Position numbers and translations under genes: made by a program | Assembly (NCBI GenBank): GCA_002224055.1 | Contig: AZLU01000167.1 | Location: 1 to 64,000, forward strand | Direction: 5' to 3' | From: Pezizomycotina sp. ARF18 | Taxonomy: Eukaryota > Ascomycota | DNA length: 64,000 nucleotides | The notes under the pieces: model-generated | What the model was told of the DNA's origin: nothing | Databases searched by the model: none | The model's input: only the letters and a program-made list of their open reading frames with translations | Part shown: positions 32,824 through 43,480 of the stretch, one piece after another | Layout: the number at the start of each line of letters is the position of its first letter | Numbering within the stretch: the first letter of the stretch is position 1

Positions 32824-35492
32824 TCAACCGTGGTTCTTCTCCAGCCTCCCCATGTCCCTCTTCTCCCCGCTCTTCCCGATAACCCTAATCCTATCCAGCC
32901 TAACCTTCCCCGTCCCCCTCCCCATCCTCCACGAATACCGTCAGGCTCGTAACCCGCTGAAACTTCACGAACGGTAACTCCACCTTCGCCGTCCCCGTAC
33001 CTCGATCCCAATCTTCCGTCCCCAGCGTGACAGTATGCGTCGCGGGTATATCCTCCGCGTCATCGAAACCCAATATAACCGTTCGGTTAGGATAAACGTG
33101 CACCGTCCTCGGTCTCACCACTTCATCGTCATCATCGCCGGGGGGAAGGGAGGTTAAGTGGATAGTGTGCACTTTCAGTGTTGACTGGAAAGGTATGAAC
33201 AGCATGAGTTGGTCGTCCGCGTCGCTTTCCACCCACTCCGTCGCGTTTGACGATGACGAGGACGGTTTGCTGGACTTGAAGAGCGTCTTGGCGTCGCCGC
33301 GCCGGGAGTCGTAGTTAAGCATGTCGAGACCCTTGACGTCGACTTCCTCGGTGACGTCGTCGAAGCCCTTCGGCAGTGATAGACCTTTCCACGTAGCATC
33401 GCTGATAGCGCTTCCGTGGCTCGTCGGCTCCTCGACAGGTCCCGTAGCGTATTTATCCGGCGAGGGATTCGGATCGTCCGCTTTCCTCCGTTCCCATATA
33501 TCGCTGACGGGCGATGGTCCTCCGACGGTTACTTCCCTGGTTGTATACATCTTCATCTCGCTCTCTTCTCGCGCGGGACAGCTGAACGCGTCGACGATGT
33601 GGTGTTTACCCGGCGCGTGCTCGTGCAAAGCGAGCAGGTGGTGCATGGTGTCGAAGTAGTGCTTCGCCGACGAGTCCGTATAAGAACTCTCGCCGACGAA
33701 GATTATTAGCGTGTCCTCCGCCCACCGCGTCGGTTCTGCACCCTTGAGTAGGAGCGTCTGCCCCGCTTTTACGGAGACGGACGGGACGGATATGGTGAGG
33801 TAACCCGCGTCGTCCATTGACCCGGTGGGTAAGTCGGTTATGTTCGAACTCGGGGCCGTCTGTTCATTCTGCGGGTTGTAGTTGCCGTTGGAATCCTGCG
33901 CCCGCGCGTTTCGGCCATGGGCGGCATACTACACATGCGCTTATCCGTCCGGCACTTTCTGCGCCCGACGCCCGGCTTGAAGAAACTCGACAGCCAGAAC
34001 GCCCTACCGCCGCGCTTCAAGTATTCCCGCGCGAGCGTGATCGTAGACGCGAGTCGCGGGTGCTTTAATCCGTGGAATCTCTGCGGGTCGAGAGGTATGT
34101 CGAACAAACCCATAACGCTAAGCACCGAATCCACCGGCCTCGACGTCCGCCTCGCTATAGCGGACTGCCATATCGCGCTCCTCACCCTGTCCTGCAACCA
34201 CTCATCTTCAACGGACGCGAGGTCGACGGCGGATGTTCGGTCGCGCCACTCGTCGATTTCGGCGGCGGAGAGGATTTCTTTGTTACCCGTTACGATCTCG
34301 CTCATTGAGGGGAAGACGTCGGGTTCGAGGTCGTCCTTGCGGAGGCGGGCGAGGAGTAGAGTGTGCAGGGAGGCCGCGGAGCTACCGCGCGTCCACTCGA
34401 AGCAGCGCGTGTCGAGGACTCGTGGGCGAATTTTCCGGGTTGTAGGTTGGGGTGCGTACATGCGGGCGGTGTAGACGAGGGGTAGGATAGCGGGTTTACG
34501 ACGCGGAGGACGTCGGAGAGGCCGAGGTAGACGGACGTACCTGTACGAGGGCCATTAGCTAACCACTCTTTAAATTTAAGCATTTAGGATTTGTCGTTTC
34601 CACCATACCCTTCTCCAACTCCCTCACGTCGATCCTGTACGTCCTCTCCGGCTCGAGCATCGTATCCACCAGGCCGGGGAAAGCGAACAGGCCGTCCGTA
34701 TCATCACCCCCACTCGAAACTCATCGGGATCGAAAGTTCTTATGGGGTTTCGTCCAACTGGCCGCGGTAAACGTGCACCCTCGCCTTCCCCACGTCGTGC
34801 GCGTACCGCCCGCGGAATTCAAACCTCGACTTCTCGCTCGAATTGATAACGGACGCCTCGCTCGCGTACAGGAACCCCTCGCCGTACTGCGACGCGAACA
34901 GGCACAGCGCCATTTTCGGCGCCACGGCTTCCTGGAGAGTCCAGCTGCGGTTAATCCAGTCACCCTCGGCGGGTTCTTCGAGCGTGGAGAGCGTGTGCAG
35001 GCCGCCGGTCAGGATCACGCAGGCGTGGCAGTGTTTGTAGATGCCGTGCATGTTGCGTATCTGCCAGTCTTTGTCTTCGGGGTTGGTCTGGCAGATGCCG
35101 AGGCGGTCGAGCCAGAGGAGCGGCTGCTTGAACTTCAACGACAGCAGGCACGCGTGGCGGAGGACGTCGATGCCGACGGGGTCGGCGGATTCGGCGCCGG
35201 ATACGTGGAAGGAAGCGGTCGGGGAGGTTGGACGGAGACCTTTCCAGACGTAAGAGATTGCGGCGTAGGGGATACCCTCGAGGGTGCCGTCGGGTTCATG
35301 TTGGAGGAGACGGAGGATTTTATCCTTGACGTAGGAGGAGCAGTCGATGAAGCGGTAGCGGAAGGGGGCGATTTCTTGTAGATTGACGACTTTACCGGGG
35401 AGGTCGGAGAGTTTGGTTCGGTATATCTCTTTCAAGGTAGATGGGATGCTTTTTGCGCCTTCGGTGAATGCTTTTATAGTCTCGGGATCCAT
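32824..35492 (-). CDS. HET-domain protein fused to a Txl1-type PITH domain
   Basis: Reading leftwards from the ATG at 35492: MDPETIKAFTEGAKSIPSTL, then a HET core (IPYAAISYVWKGLRP, KFKQPLLWLDRLGICQTNPE, IRNMHGIYKHCHACVILTGG, WINRSWTLQEAVAPK). Frame changes near 34740, 34470 and 33940 separate further HET-family text (RPVDSVLSVMGLFDIPLDPQ, WAEDTLIIFVGESSY, HHLLALHEHAPGKHHIVDAF). The last 300-codon frame runs without a stop from that HET tail through WKGLSLPKGFDDVTEEVDVK into an unmistakable PITH domain (WVESDADDQLMLFIPFQSTL, VHTIHLTSLPPG, FDDAEDIPATHTVTLG, KVELPFVKFQRV). One more frame step near 32895 leads to VRLDRIRVIGKSGEKRDMGR and a TGA at 32824. The thioredoxin domain that precedes PITH in Txl1 is missing. 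PITH domains of Txl1-type proteins associate with the proteasome, so a HET-PITH chimera would be novel to me. A 33-nt poly-A (coding strand) lies just upstream of the ATG. Confidence 0.75.
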
Positions 35493-35498
35493 TTTCTT

Positions 35499-35499
<1 letters not shown>

Positions 35500-35532
<33 letters not shown>
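35500..35532. promoter_or_regulatory. 33-nt poly(dA:dT) tract next to the HET-PITH start
   Basis: On the minus strand 33 consecutive A end eight bases before the ATG at 35492. Poly(dA:dT) tracts exclude nucleosomes and are common in fungal promoters. Here it would sit in the 5' leader, so a role is inference. Confidence 0.45.
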
Positions 35533-37095
35533 CAAAGTAGACCTTTCAATACAGTACTTTAAGTAGGGATCGGGATCGTGAATGAATGCTCAACCGCACA
35601 GAGTTTTTTTTACTGCGCTTGAAATCGGTTCGAGTTTGCTGAGTTTTTGTCACTTGGCCTCTCGATACAAATGCCCCGAGAATCCAAAACCTTTACAAGA
35701 TATAAATTGTTTAACTCTGTTTCTTTTTTTTCTTTCTTTTCTTTTTTTTTGTTTTTGCAAGCACTATTGTTAACTTGAGATGATCAAAATATGGAGAAGT
35801 AGAGATGTAAGGGAATATAACTATCAAGAGAGGTTAGGTTTACTAAAAAGCCCTTTTTTTTTTTTTTTTTTGACCTCGCGGGCATCTCACCGCGCCGTTT
35901 AGTATAGCGGGGCACGGCTGAGATACACTGGAAAGCGGGGTCTGTTTGAGCCTCAATAGACTTTGACTACCTGCAGGAAGGATGTGTTCTTGTACGTACG
36001 ACCAATCGGCACTTCGCGAGGAAAAAAGGGGGTGCAGACACCCAGTTTTAGTCATTTAGAAGGTTGCAATAGCGACTTTTGACCACTTTAAGAAAAAAAA
36101 AAAAAACAGGGGGAGCTTTATCGGCTGCTAACAGTGCCTCCCCGTGTGTACTAAAACCCCAACAGGCTATGACCGTCATAGCCCCTTTCGCATATGAGAA
36201 CGGGCTAGTGGTGGGTGATTTTCAGTACTCCGTGTAGCCAAATTCTGTGGGGCGAGTGGACTGGTGTTTACGGAATTTGCAAAATCGAAATCATTGATCA
36301 CGAGGTACGTTGCTTGATTTACGGGTCTTTTTATTAGGAAAAAGCTGGTCTATATTTACATGACGCCTTCTAGCGCGAGGGGTGAAATTGCATGTTTTAC
36401 GCGACAGTGTCCGGTAAATTTATAAACACAGAGCGTAGTAATAACGACAGGCCGGGGCAGAGTCGAAAGTGTACGATGCGCGTGCTCATAGTCTGCAGTC
36501 TGTGGCATCCAATCCAATAGTCAAAACATACCTCCCTCCTCCCTCCCGATTTATATGATTTACTCAAAATCCAATCAGGATATAGTGTCATCCTACGGAT
36601 CCTGGCGGTGAGAAGCTGCCAGGAATTGCTTGTGACGATTGCACAACTGCATAGGGCCACATACATGTAGGCCAAAAGCACTTTATAGTGTCCTCGGTCA
36701 TCCAATGCCAGCTGCCTCCGCGCTCGCTGTTTATTTTCCATTTGCAACGTCAGCAATATCACGATTGTTCAAATGGCTATTCCCAAGAGAAGCAGAATAA
36801 CTAGTAGACATGCAATGCAATATCCATATGGGACCCGGGCCTCTCCCTTCCTATGTTACCATTTTCCCTCGAATTTTGGAGCGTTGCGGATCTCTCTCTC
36901 CCCATACTTTTGTCGTTTCAGAACTATCCTACAAGAATCGTTTTCTTAGCTAGAGAGACCTTGTCTGTGGGCGTTGCCTCCAAGCACCAAAGAATCCTTT
37001 TTCAATTTTGTTGTCCGCTATGGCCCTTGCTAACGCAGTCGGGAACTTTAGTACCCGAATGGGACCACCTACCCCGGGAAATACATACAGCGTTA
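35533..37095. other. intergenic with low-complexity tracts
   Basis: Poly-T near 35735-35750 and 35852-35870, poly-A near 36092-36106. The frames at 36397-36762 (-) and 36853-37125 (+) have no recognised content before the PITH tail begins. Confidence 0.3.
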
Positions 37096-37100
37096 GGTAA

Positions 37101-37290
37101 GCGAAGGTGGAGCTTCCGTTTGTGAAGTTTCATTCAGCGCGTTCACGCCTTTAACTATATTCGTAGAGGATGGGGAGGGCGATTGGGGGGGAAGAGTTTA
37201 GGTTGGACAGGGGTTAGGATAATCGGGAACTTGAAGACGGGGGAGAAGAGGGGATGGGAAAGTTGGAGAAGTTTTCGGTTGATGGCGGAA
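37101..37290 (+). pseudogene. detached PITH-domain C-terminal fragment
   Basis: The frame at 37101 reads AKVELPFVKFHSARSRL. One frame over it continues LTIFVEDGEGDW, then VRIIGN and TGEKRG, and finally MGKLEKF. Each block matches the end of the PITH domain encoded at 32824-33000 (KVELPFVKFQRV, FVEDGEGDGE, IRVIGKSGEKRDMGRLEK). Only the last 60 codons or so are present, on the opposite strand about 4 kb away, and nothing upstream resembles the rest of Txl1. It is a partial inverted duplicate of the same Txl1-derived sequence. Confidence 0.7.
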
Positions 37291-37299
37291 TCTTGACGA

Positions 37300-37527
37300 G
37301 CACCTGCAAAGAATGAAATCACGGCTACGTAAGCCTACGACAAAAAAAAGAGAGATAATGAGGGCACAATTCTCAATGATGTCCCCTAAAAGCTACTGGC
37401 GGGGCAAAATACGTCCCTAGCACATATGTACGCTGTTCAATAATACTAGGGTAGTTTATCATTCTTCATATTTCTTTTTTTCTTCTTCTTAGTTTCGCTA
37501 ATGAAACGTACGATACGCTGAAGCTAC

Positions 37528-37563
<36 letters not shown>

Positions 37564-38470
37564 ATGAGATCTCGACAGAAAAGAAAAAGAACATCGAATT
37601 TCGTAAAGAGAAATGTTATTGAACGCTATTGAATAAAGGGGGGAAATGTACATTTCAGGTCACGTAAAACAAAGCTAAAGCGACGGTGCGCGGAAGAGGT
37701 CCGCCAGCAGACTACCCCACGGATTCTCGTTTTAGAGCCTCCTGATATCTCAAGGTTTCCTACGAGGGCAAATGGATTATGTATGTGTGTATCACGACCA
37801 AGCTAGGCTACGGTGGCGAAACAGAAAAAAAAAAAAAGATATACAACGACAAAGCCCAGTGATACATCGCAGGAACAGCGCCTCAGGCTCGCCGCGTCCA
37901 GTTCTAGTAGGAGGACAGAATAGATACGCACTAGATCCTCCATCCCAGCGCTTGTTGGGGTACTGGCAAGGCTCGAGATCGGCGAGATAAAGAGGATGGA
38001 GTCCGTTTGTGATTACATGGGCACCTTGAGCCGTAATACTTGCCCTCCCAACCTTTCCCCCCTCCCCCGCGGCCCACTTCTCCGTTACCCTCGGCGAGTT
38101 TGTGTATTGTTCTCTGGATTTATTTGAGTTTGATGGACCATACCGCCCCTCTCGAGGCTGCGTTGCCATCTCCGGTAAACTACGGCAACTTCATCCTCCC
38201 GCCAGATCTTTCATCGACACAAAACAACATATCGCTGACCCCTGAATAACACGGCGTCGGCGGCGTTCACCTGCTATAATTGGAATCTGGACGTTTTCTT
38301 TTTTTTTCCTCCTGGGGGCATGAGCATAACGCGACTCAGTGGCGCGTAAGGCTGTTAAAGGCGAAGAAGTGGACGCTGTGGATTACTTGACCAAAGTGGG
38401 GAGGTGGGGGGGGGGGGGAGCGACACCTTATAGAGGAGCCGTTGGTGGTTTAGAAGTGGGATTGTCGTGT
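37300..38470. other. intergenic; T16-A21 perfect hairpin
   Basis: At 37528-37564 sixteen T are followed directly by twenty-one A, a perfect inverted repeat. Frames at 37772-37990 (+) and 37792-38169 (-) overlap each other and include poly-Lys/poly-Phe artefacts of homopolymers. No gene supported. Confidence 0.4.
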
Positions 38471-38474
38471 GTAT

Positions 38475-39103
38475 TAAGTATTCGACGACAATAAGGACAA
38501 CGTCAAGGACGTCACCGCCGAGGAGACTGCAGAGATGACGGAGAGTAAGCCTGAGGATGCGGCTAATGGAGTTGGCAGCTTGCGGATCTGAAGTCGTTAA
38601 ATTGAATGCCGACGGTATGAGCTCGTATCAGGCTGCTGCGAATCTCGCAGAGTACGGCAGCAACGGTTTCCAGACGGAGAAGATGCCGGGACTTACGAAC
38701 TGCGATGAACGTGACGACGGCGATAGAGCGCCACCTGCCGCCTCCCCCCCCCCCGAGTACGCCGCCGTATGAAGACTCTGAACTTGCGGACGGACCTACT
38801 CCCAACTACGCAGGCAGCAACGGTGCCAATCCTTTCGAACTTCGTCAAGCACTCGGGCGGGTTAAAAGACAGGCAGGTCCCTCTCGGAAATAATCCTATG
38901 GAAGTACACCCTAATGGTTTTTTTCTACTCGACAGAACAAGAAGACCGTCAAAGCCGCCAGCCTCCTCATCATGTTCCCCTCCGGATCACCTGAAAACAA
39001 AGCCGCGAAGGTGAAAGAGCAGGAGAAAAAGACCAGGCTCATAACGAAGATGTTATGTCCGCTCAATTATTGGTTAAAGTACTTGGACGATTTTACATTA
39101 TAA
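38475..39103 (+). pseudogene. acidic, proline-rich protein remnant
   Basis: Plus-strand text runs VFDDNKDNVKDVTAEETAEM and TESKPEDAANGVGSL, then in other frames SSYQAAANLAEYGSNGF, RHLPPPPPPSTPPYEDSEL and NYAGSNGANPFELRQALGRV. After a probable short intron ending CTCGACAG (about 38934) comes NKKTVKAASLLIMFPSGSPE and KVKEQEKKTRLITKMLCPLN, stop near 39101. Disordered acidic and Pro-rich composition with a basic C-terminus. A run of about 12 C at 38746 probably shifts the frame. Family not recognised. Confidence 0.4.
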
Positions 39104-39522
39104 AGCTATTAGCCACTACTTGTCCTCTTTAAGTAATTACTTCTTCTTGATAATATAATACTCAGTATTACCTATCAAACGGCAATGGTCTATTTTGATC
39201 TATAACCTCATACTAGGCTTTTTATGTGCGCAAGCGTCCTGGTCTTCCCGCCGCGAAGCGCTCATGGCAATGCGATACGCTCGTGCCTCCTGGACTTTCA
39301 GTCGTCGTACCGGAGAGCAGATATGACACTGCAGGGTGCCGTTTACCGTGGTCATGTACGTCCCCTGCTAGTACTTGTAATCATCAAGACTATCGCGAGG
39401 GCAGAAACGGAGTACATCGAACACTGCATATAGCATTGTCTATTCGTTAGCGCAATAATGATTGAAGTTCCACCGACGATAGTTATCACCTAGTTACGCC
39501 TATAATCCCCTTATTCCCTCCT
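39104..39522. other. no clear gene
   Basis: Two overlapping plus frames at 39224-39450 are mutually out of register and show no motif. A minus-strand continuation of the Cys-rich gene at 39523 is possible but unconvincing. Confidence 0.25.
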
Positions 39523-39826
39523 CTATCCTCTATCCTCATCCATATGATAGCCCTTACTACTCTTACAATTCCTCAGACTGGATGCCTCAAAGTAGGGTTG
39601 CGTGGAGTGGTCAGGACACGGAAGGCAGGAAGTGTCCGGCTTTGTTCCGGGTTCGTAGGTTCCAGGGGAGCACATCTAGCACTGGGTTTCGCTGGCGTAG
39701 TGGCCGGGGAGGCAGTTGGCGTCAGAAGGTTCGTAGAAGCTGAACCAGGTTTTTAGGGAGGGGAGGCGCAGCGAGAATGGTGGGGAGGAGGATGGAGAGG
39801 ATGGGGAAGGAGACGAAGAAGGCCAT
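39523..39826 (-). pseudogene. small secreted cysteine-rich protein, broken
   Basis: The minus-strand ATG at 39826 begins a strong signal peptide (MAFFVSFPILSILLPTILAA). One frame step later, near 39740, the mature part reads NCLPGHYASETQC, a TAG, MCSPGTYEPGTKPDTSCLPC and PDHSTQPYFEASSLRNCKSS, stop at 39523. 'C.PG.Y....C..C.PGTYE.G....C..CP' is the spacing of EGF/ephrin-receptor-like cysteine repeats. About 100 residues with eight or so cysteines is the profile of a small secreted protein such as fungi use outside the cell. The TAG may come from CAG by C-to-T. Partner and role unknown. Confidence 0.55.
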
Positions 39827-40848
39827 GTTGCTGGTAGTTTTGAGGTGAGGATCTGATCAGAGGAGACTGTTGGCGAGCAAGAATATGGGAGGAGAATTCT
39901 AAGTTTTGCAGGATGGTTTGGATATTTTAATATTGAGGGTTTTCTTTAAATACATATAACGAGAGCAGTTGAAAGGAGCATTGGATTTATGTTTATCGAG
40001 AGCCTGGCTTATTTTATAGACGCTGATATATCAACGACAGCCACCAAGGGAAGGAGTTGACTGTTAAAGATTCCCGATAGCGATCGTTGTACCATTTATT
40101 CACTACTCTAGGATCACGATTCTGACATTCTAGCCTCAACTTAAGCTTTTTCTCGAGACTGCGATCTGGTAGTTCCCAGTCGATGATGTTACATTGCGAT
40201 AACACGGCTGATTATAGTAATATTGGTATGTTTCTCTCTCTAGGATTCTATTGTTGCTGTCGTAGGATATTCTGCCTATAGAGAATGGGAGATAGATCCG
40301 GAAAACTCCTAAGTTCTCGAATGTATGGACGGAGAGAGACTTGTGGGGAATGTTTGTTTATATCTTATTTCTTACTATTGTAAACTTCTTCTTCCTTTAA
40401 TTAGCTAGCTAATGAAGATATTTGTTACTACAGTCGTTTCTATCTACCTGGGTTTCGACTACTAGCAGCGCTTGTCTTTAATCTTGCGAGTGAAGTTTCC
40501 ATGGGAGACGAAATAGCGATAAGCATTTCAGGTCTAAGCGAATGCAACCTCACGACGCAGGGGGCGTTCGCAAGCACATTGGAAAAAAGCTTCTAAGCGA
40601 TGGATTTCGTGTAGAGCTCTATCATCCCTGCGATTCTCAATGACGATTTTTTCATATTATTTTTGATACTAAGGGTACTCTCGCGAGTCGGTTGGAAGTC
40701 AAGTCATCTCAAGATATTTGCCCCCATATAACAGAAGCCTAAAATACCCTCACCAAGACACTTCCGTTTCCATCGCGTTTACTATACCCCCGGGCACAAA
40801 TATCCCTCAAGCTAAGCCTTATCTCCGGACACCTTTCCAGAAGGCTCT
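39827..40848. other. intergenic, no gene seen
   Basis: A minus frame at 40014-40205 (63 codons) lacks motifs. Otherwise nothing supportable. Confidence 0.3.
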
Positions 40849-41791
40849 CTACTTCCTCCACAGTTCCCGTCGTAGGACCCGTAGGTCGAACCACTCGTCT
40901 TCATCCCCTTTTCCGAACCCCCTGGGAAAAACTAGCTCTACTGACGCGATGTCGTGGATTACCGGTAGGTAACTTTTAAATCCGTCTATTACGTCTCGCA
41001 CGTCCAGCTTTACGTGGAGCTTGATGTTTTTGTTTGCTGGGGAGAGAAGAGCGCAGGTTTCTTCAAGGAGGGAAGTAAGGTCGGCGGAAGTTTCGGGGTT
41101 CGTGGAACCACGGATGTGGAGATGGATTGATGTTAGGGATGTTGCGGCTTGGAAGACGCGGGGGAGGGTTTGATCGGTAAATTGCTGGATTTGTTCAGCG
41201 TATGCTATGTCGCGTCTGTGAGAGTACCCGGTATCTCGTTGGCCGGCTTCGATGGATATCTCGTGAGCTAGTGGAAGGAAGTGCCAGATGGCATCGACGG
41301 ATGAGTTCGGTTTGGGTTCCAGCTCCGGCCTCATGAAAAATGAGAGGTTGTTTAGTCCTCGTGAGAATGACGATAGTAAACCGCAAGGGCTAAAAGTGCT
41401 TTGGTAGGCGTGGTCATTGTGCGCATCAACGGAGAGTTGGAGTTTGCGGAATAATAGCGGGTGGTAAGCTGTGTTATCGGCTTTGAGACGAGACGTAATG
41501 ATTTAAGATCTCTTCTGGGAATGAACTCGAAAATATCTAAGAGGACTTCAACGGGTAAGTCTAGTGGCGTTATCCTTTGGTTTTCATTCTTACGTGGAAG
41601 TATTGCTTCGCATGCATTTGAGTTTCCGGCGAGGATTCGTGAAAGAGACGACGCAGGCCGGGAAACCGCTTCTGAGCGGTGGACCGCCTGAAGAAAGGAT
41701 GCGGGAAACATGACGAAGCCTCATAAGAATGAGTATGATGCGAAAATACTCTCAAAACTGATGAAAGGTTCGCTTTCTCCCTGAAATGCAA
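40849..41791 (-). pseudogene. F-box-like family member 6, intronless F-box
   Basis: The minus frame from 41711 contains ENQRITPLDLPVEVLLDIFE followed without interruption by FIPRRDLKSLRLVSKPITQL, so the intron seen in most relatives is absent. After frame changes near 41350, a 161-codon frame (41334-40849) gives the middle and C-terminal half: VDAIWHFLPLAHEISIEAGQ, QFTDQTLPRVFQAATSLTSI, HLHIRG, NIKLHVKLDVRDVIDGFKSY and VIHDIASVELVFPRGFG. The 'D-x-TLPRVF' and 'IKLHV' blocks align with 'DYILPRMF' and 'IDVHV' of member 4. The CxxHG signature is lost or out of frame (a trace 'YYRHSHED'). Two or three breaks. Confidence 0.65.
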
Positions 41792-42243
41792 TATTGGTCG
41801 TCTTTATATATAGCTACTTGCTAACTGTCGCCGTCTGATGGACAGTCATGAGGAGGATAGATTTTCTTCACTCAGTATCTCGGTTAGGGCTTGCAGCTGT
41901 TCTGTGAATACAAGCGAAGGCGCAGCCAAAAACTCGCAAATCGGATCCCCGGCTCGCATGTCGGTAAGACCGAAATAGATGTGCGATACCGTCAGCCGTC
42001 AACCCCGCTTCGAGAAACCAGCTTGACTCGGATAGCGGATAGATTTTGGAAAGAACATGGCCATGGAGAGCTTTTAATGTTTTTTTTTTTTTTTTTTTCG
42101 CGATTCACAGGGAATTTTGCGAAAGCACAAGGATTTAGGAAGTTATTCTACCTTTATAGTAGACGAGCATAGATGAGAAAAAATGCTTGGATGAAACGCT
42201 ACAATAACCTAGCCCGGATGTTACAGCCATTAAACATTATCCA
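41792..42243. other. intergenic, poly-T tract
   Basis: Poly-T of about 18 nt near 42081-42098. No gene supported. Confidence 0.3.
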
Positions 42244-43480
42244 TCAACACTCCGTATCCGTCTTTTCAGCACCAGATACTACAAACCCATCCTTACATCT
42301 TACATCCTCCCCAATCTTATGACCCATCAGCGTATCCACCGTAGCCATCGTACCCGCAGAGTGCTCCGTATCCATTATCTTCACATCCCCGTCCACGTCC
42401 TTTCCGTCGTGTCCCTCGAAATCCACAGGTACAACCTGTACGCCGCTTCGAAAAAGCTTCCGCCGTATAACCCTCCACGACGTTATCAGTGACGACGCTA
42501 TGAGTCCGACGTGCATTTCTCTACGCGGAGAAGATCGTTAGGGAAGATGTCATTTTCGGCGTTACGGAGCCGCGGATTATGTGTATCGAGAAGGAGAAGC
42601 GGGCGGCGGAGGCGGCGACGGTGAGCCAGCCGAGGGCGAAGACGGAGACGACGTAGACTACTGTCGTTAGTGCAGTGCGTGGTATTGGTGGTGATGGAGG
42701 ACTATGCTTACATTTCTTCGCGGGGGTCATTCGTAACGGTAATATTGGGAAGAGGGGTAGGACGACGGCGAAGACGTCGAAGATTAGGCCGGTGAGGCTG
42801 TGGATTATCATGCTCGGGTACATGGGGTAGCCGGGTTTTGAACATTTGGCGTAGACTTCGATCACGGTAGCGTGGCGGTTGGCTAGGGGCCAGAAGCAGG
42901 AGCCGTACCACTGTTCAACATCACAGCGGGTTAGAATAGGGGGGTCATAAGGCATACTTGGAGTTTCAAAGACTTACGAAGATACATATCGACGATGCAA
43001 TGGATATAATCCCGATTGCGCTGTACGCGATGATTTTCGAGGCGTTTCCGGGGAATATTTCGAGGAAGAGAAGGGCGACGGAGACGCGAAGGCACCAGAA
43101 CGCCGCGACTGTTACGAAGGAGGCATCGATGCCAGCCTGAAGATTTGTTAATTTCATTCTATGGGTGGTTGAATAGTCTGTTGCAGGTCATATTCACTAA
43201 CATAAAACGTCCACCCTTTATGTTGATACTGCTCCAGCGACTCCAGAATCTCAAACACATTTAAAATCTGTATACCCATCTGTAATACCAACGCGAGAAC
43301 CAGAAATACGTCCGTCCACATCCACTCCCACAGCCAGTCCTTCCTCTCGCGGACTCGCCAGTATATTCGAAACGCGACTAACATCGCCGCTATTACTTCG
43401 AGGGTGTGTATCACCGCCAGCGTCCGGATGTCGTAGTAGCTGAGGTCCCGAGGGAGCGCGGGGGGTGAACTGACGGACAT
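42244..43480 (-). CDS. fungal rhodopsin-like seven-helix membrane protein (Pth11/SAT4-like class)
   Basis: Start ATG at 43480 (MSVSSPPALPRDLSYY). Exon 1 encodes helices TLAVIHTLEVIAAMLVAFRI and DVFLVLALVLQMGIQILNVF. Intron 1 (43137-43201, GTTAGT..CTTCAG, 65 nt) and intron 2 (42911-42977, GTAAGT..AACAG, 67 nt) are both phase 0. Exon 2 gives AAFWCLRVSVALLFLEIF and IIAYSAIGIISIASSICIF. Exon 3 gives WYGSCFWPLANRHATVIEV, SLTGLIFDVFAVVLPLFPIL and TTVVYVVSVFALGWLTVAAS. The frame then closes at 42521; one step away MHVGLIASSLITSWRVIRRK would supply helix 7 and a cytoplasmic tail to 42244. The helix order and extracellular Cys/Trp loop match the large fungal rhodopsin-fold family of plasma-membrane proteins, some of which are candidate receptors. 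Probably one indel near 42540. Confidence 0.7.

Noticed and set aside
33917-34474. 185-codon plus-strand frame
   Set aside because: Antisense of HET-family coding (RPVDSVLSVMGLFDIPLDPQ) on the minus strand.
34773-35381. 202-codon plus-strand frame
   Set aside because: Exact antisense of the HET core on the minus strand; Val/Glu/Gly composition is typical of a shadow frame in GC-rich DNA.
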